This document shows positions 5,113 to 5,311 of a DNA stretch of 5,311 nt, one piece after another. Location of the stretch: contig DATJBC010000067.1 in NCBI GenBank assembly GCA_035515515.1, forward strand, positions 1 through 5,311, in the 5' to 3' direction. Position 1 is the stretch's first letter. Each line of letters opens with the position of its first letter. The notes beneath the pieces were generated by a model. The model ran no database searches. It was not told the origin of the DNA and saw only the letters and a list, made by a program, of their open reading frames with translations. Position numbers and translations under genes: made by a program. Source of the DNA: DATJBC01 sp035515515 (GTDB lineage Bacteria > Actinomycetota > Acidimicrobiia > Acidimicrobiales > UBA8190).

Positions 5113-5311
5113 GTGGCCGACGCGTTCGATCCCGCCGCCATGGTGGAGCGGTTCCGGGCCCGGGCGGCGGCCGTGCGCGCCCGGGGCATCCCCCCCATCG
5201 AAGGGCCCGAGCGCAAGCGCTTCTTGGAGCAGGCCCAGCTGGACTTCATGGACTTCGCCATCGTCGGGGACGCCGACGCCAGCCTCGACGACGGCGTGCT
5301 CACCTTGCGGG
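5113..5311 (+). CDS. Conserved protein of unknown function, N-terminal part, runs off right edge
   Basis: The frame from the GTG at 5113 is open for 66 codons to the edge. The visible part begins VADAFDPAAMVERFRARA, is charged and helix-rich up to about residue 50 (ERKRFLEQAQLDFMDFAIVG), then reads DADASLDDGVLTLR, which looks like the entry into a beta-rich domain. There are no cysteines, membrane segments or signal peptide in it. I do not recognise a named family. The GTG is favoured because a TAGAGT box precedes it by six bases; an in-frame ATG at 5140 is the alternative, without a ribosome-binding site. Codon third positions are strongly G/C, supporting a real gene. It is divergent from the zinc-ribbon gene and the two may share regulation. 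Confidence 0.7.
   Translation, partial: MADAFDPAAMVERFRARAAAVRARGIPPIEGPERKRFLEQAQLDFMDFAIVGDADASLDDGVLTLR

Noticed and set aside
5022..5303. Minus-strand open frame across the right intergenic region and edge
   Set aside because: It is antisense to the gene at 5113 and would cover both promoter boxes; the product shows no domain-like pattern.

Overview
This is very GC-rich DNA (codon third positions almost all G or C, many GTG starts, little Shine-Dalgarno use for several genes), consistent with a high-GC actinomycete. An Acidimicrobiia-like lineage is my best guess, from gene content and style only. No rRNA, tRNA, mobile element or CRISPR array is visible. The window is densely packed, and every intergenic gap is under 150 bases.

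Left block (1-1017, minus strand): a prepilin peptidase-like gene running off the left edge, preceded by nfuA, an iron-sulfur cluster carrier gene. A perfect GC-rich hairpin follows the nfuA stop. nfuA has a good ribosome-binding site and a TATGAT -10 box.

Centre block (1018-4739, plus strand): an ATP-grasp carboxylate-amine ligase-like gene, divergent from nfuA across a very compact junction where the two -10 elements appear to overlap. About 60 bases later comes a radical SAM gene ending in a CCAEP motif, the cysteine form of what I recall as the CUAEP/CCAEP-tail radical SAM (seleno)protein family. A conserved eight-cysteine protein overlaps its end by 10 bases. Ligase plus radical SAM enzyme, with an Fe-S carrier next door, reads as a candidate small-molecule or peptide-modifying pathway of unknown product. 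This is the most interesting part of the window.

Right block (4737-5311): a 29-base perfect palindrome contains the stop codons of both the eight-cysteine gene and a convergent small zinc-ribbon-like gene (minus strand). After a 146-base divergent intergenic region, a plus-strand gene of unknown function starts, apparently leaderless behind a TAGAGT box, and runs off the right edge.

The promoter calls rest on -10 hexamers and spacing only; no convincing -35 elements were found.
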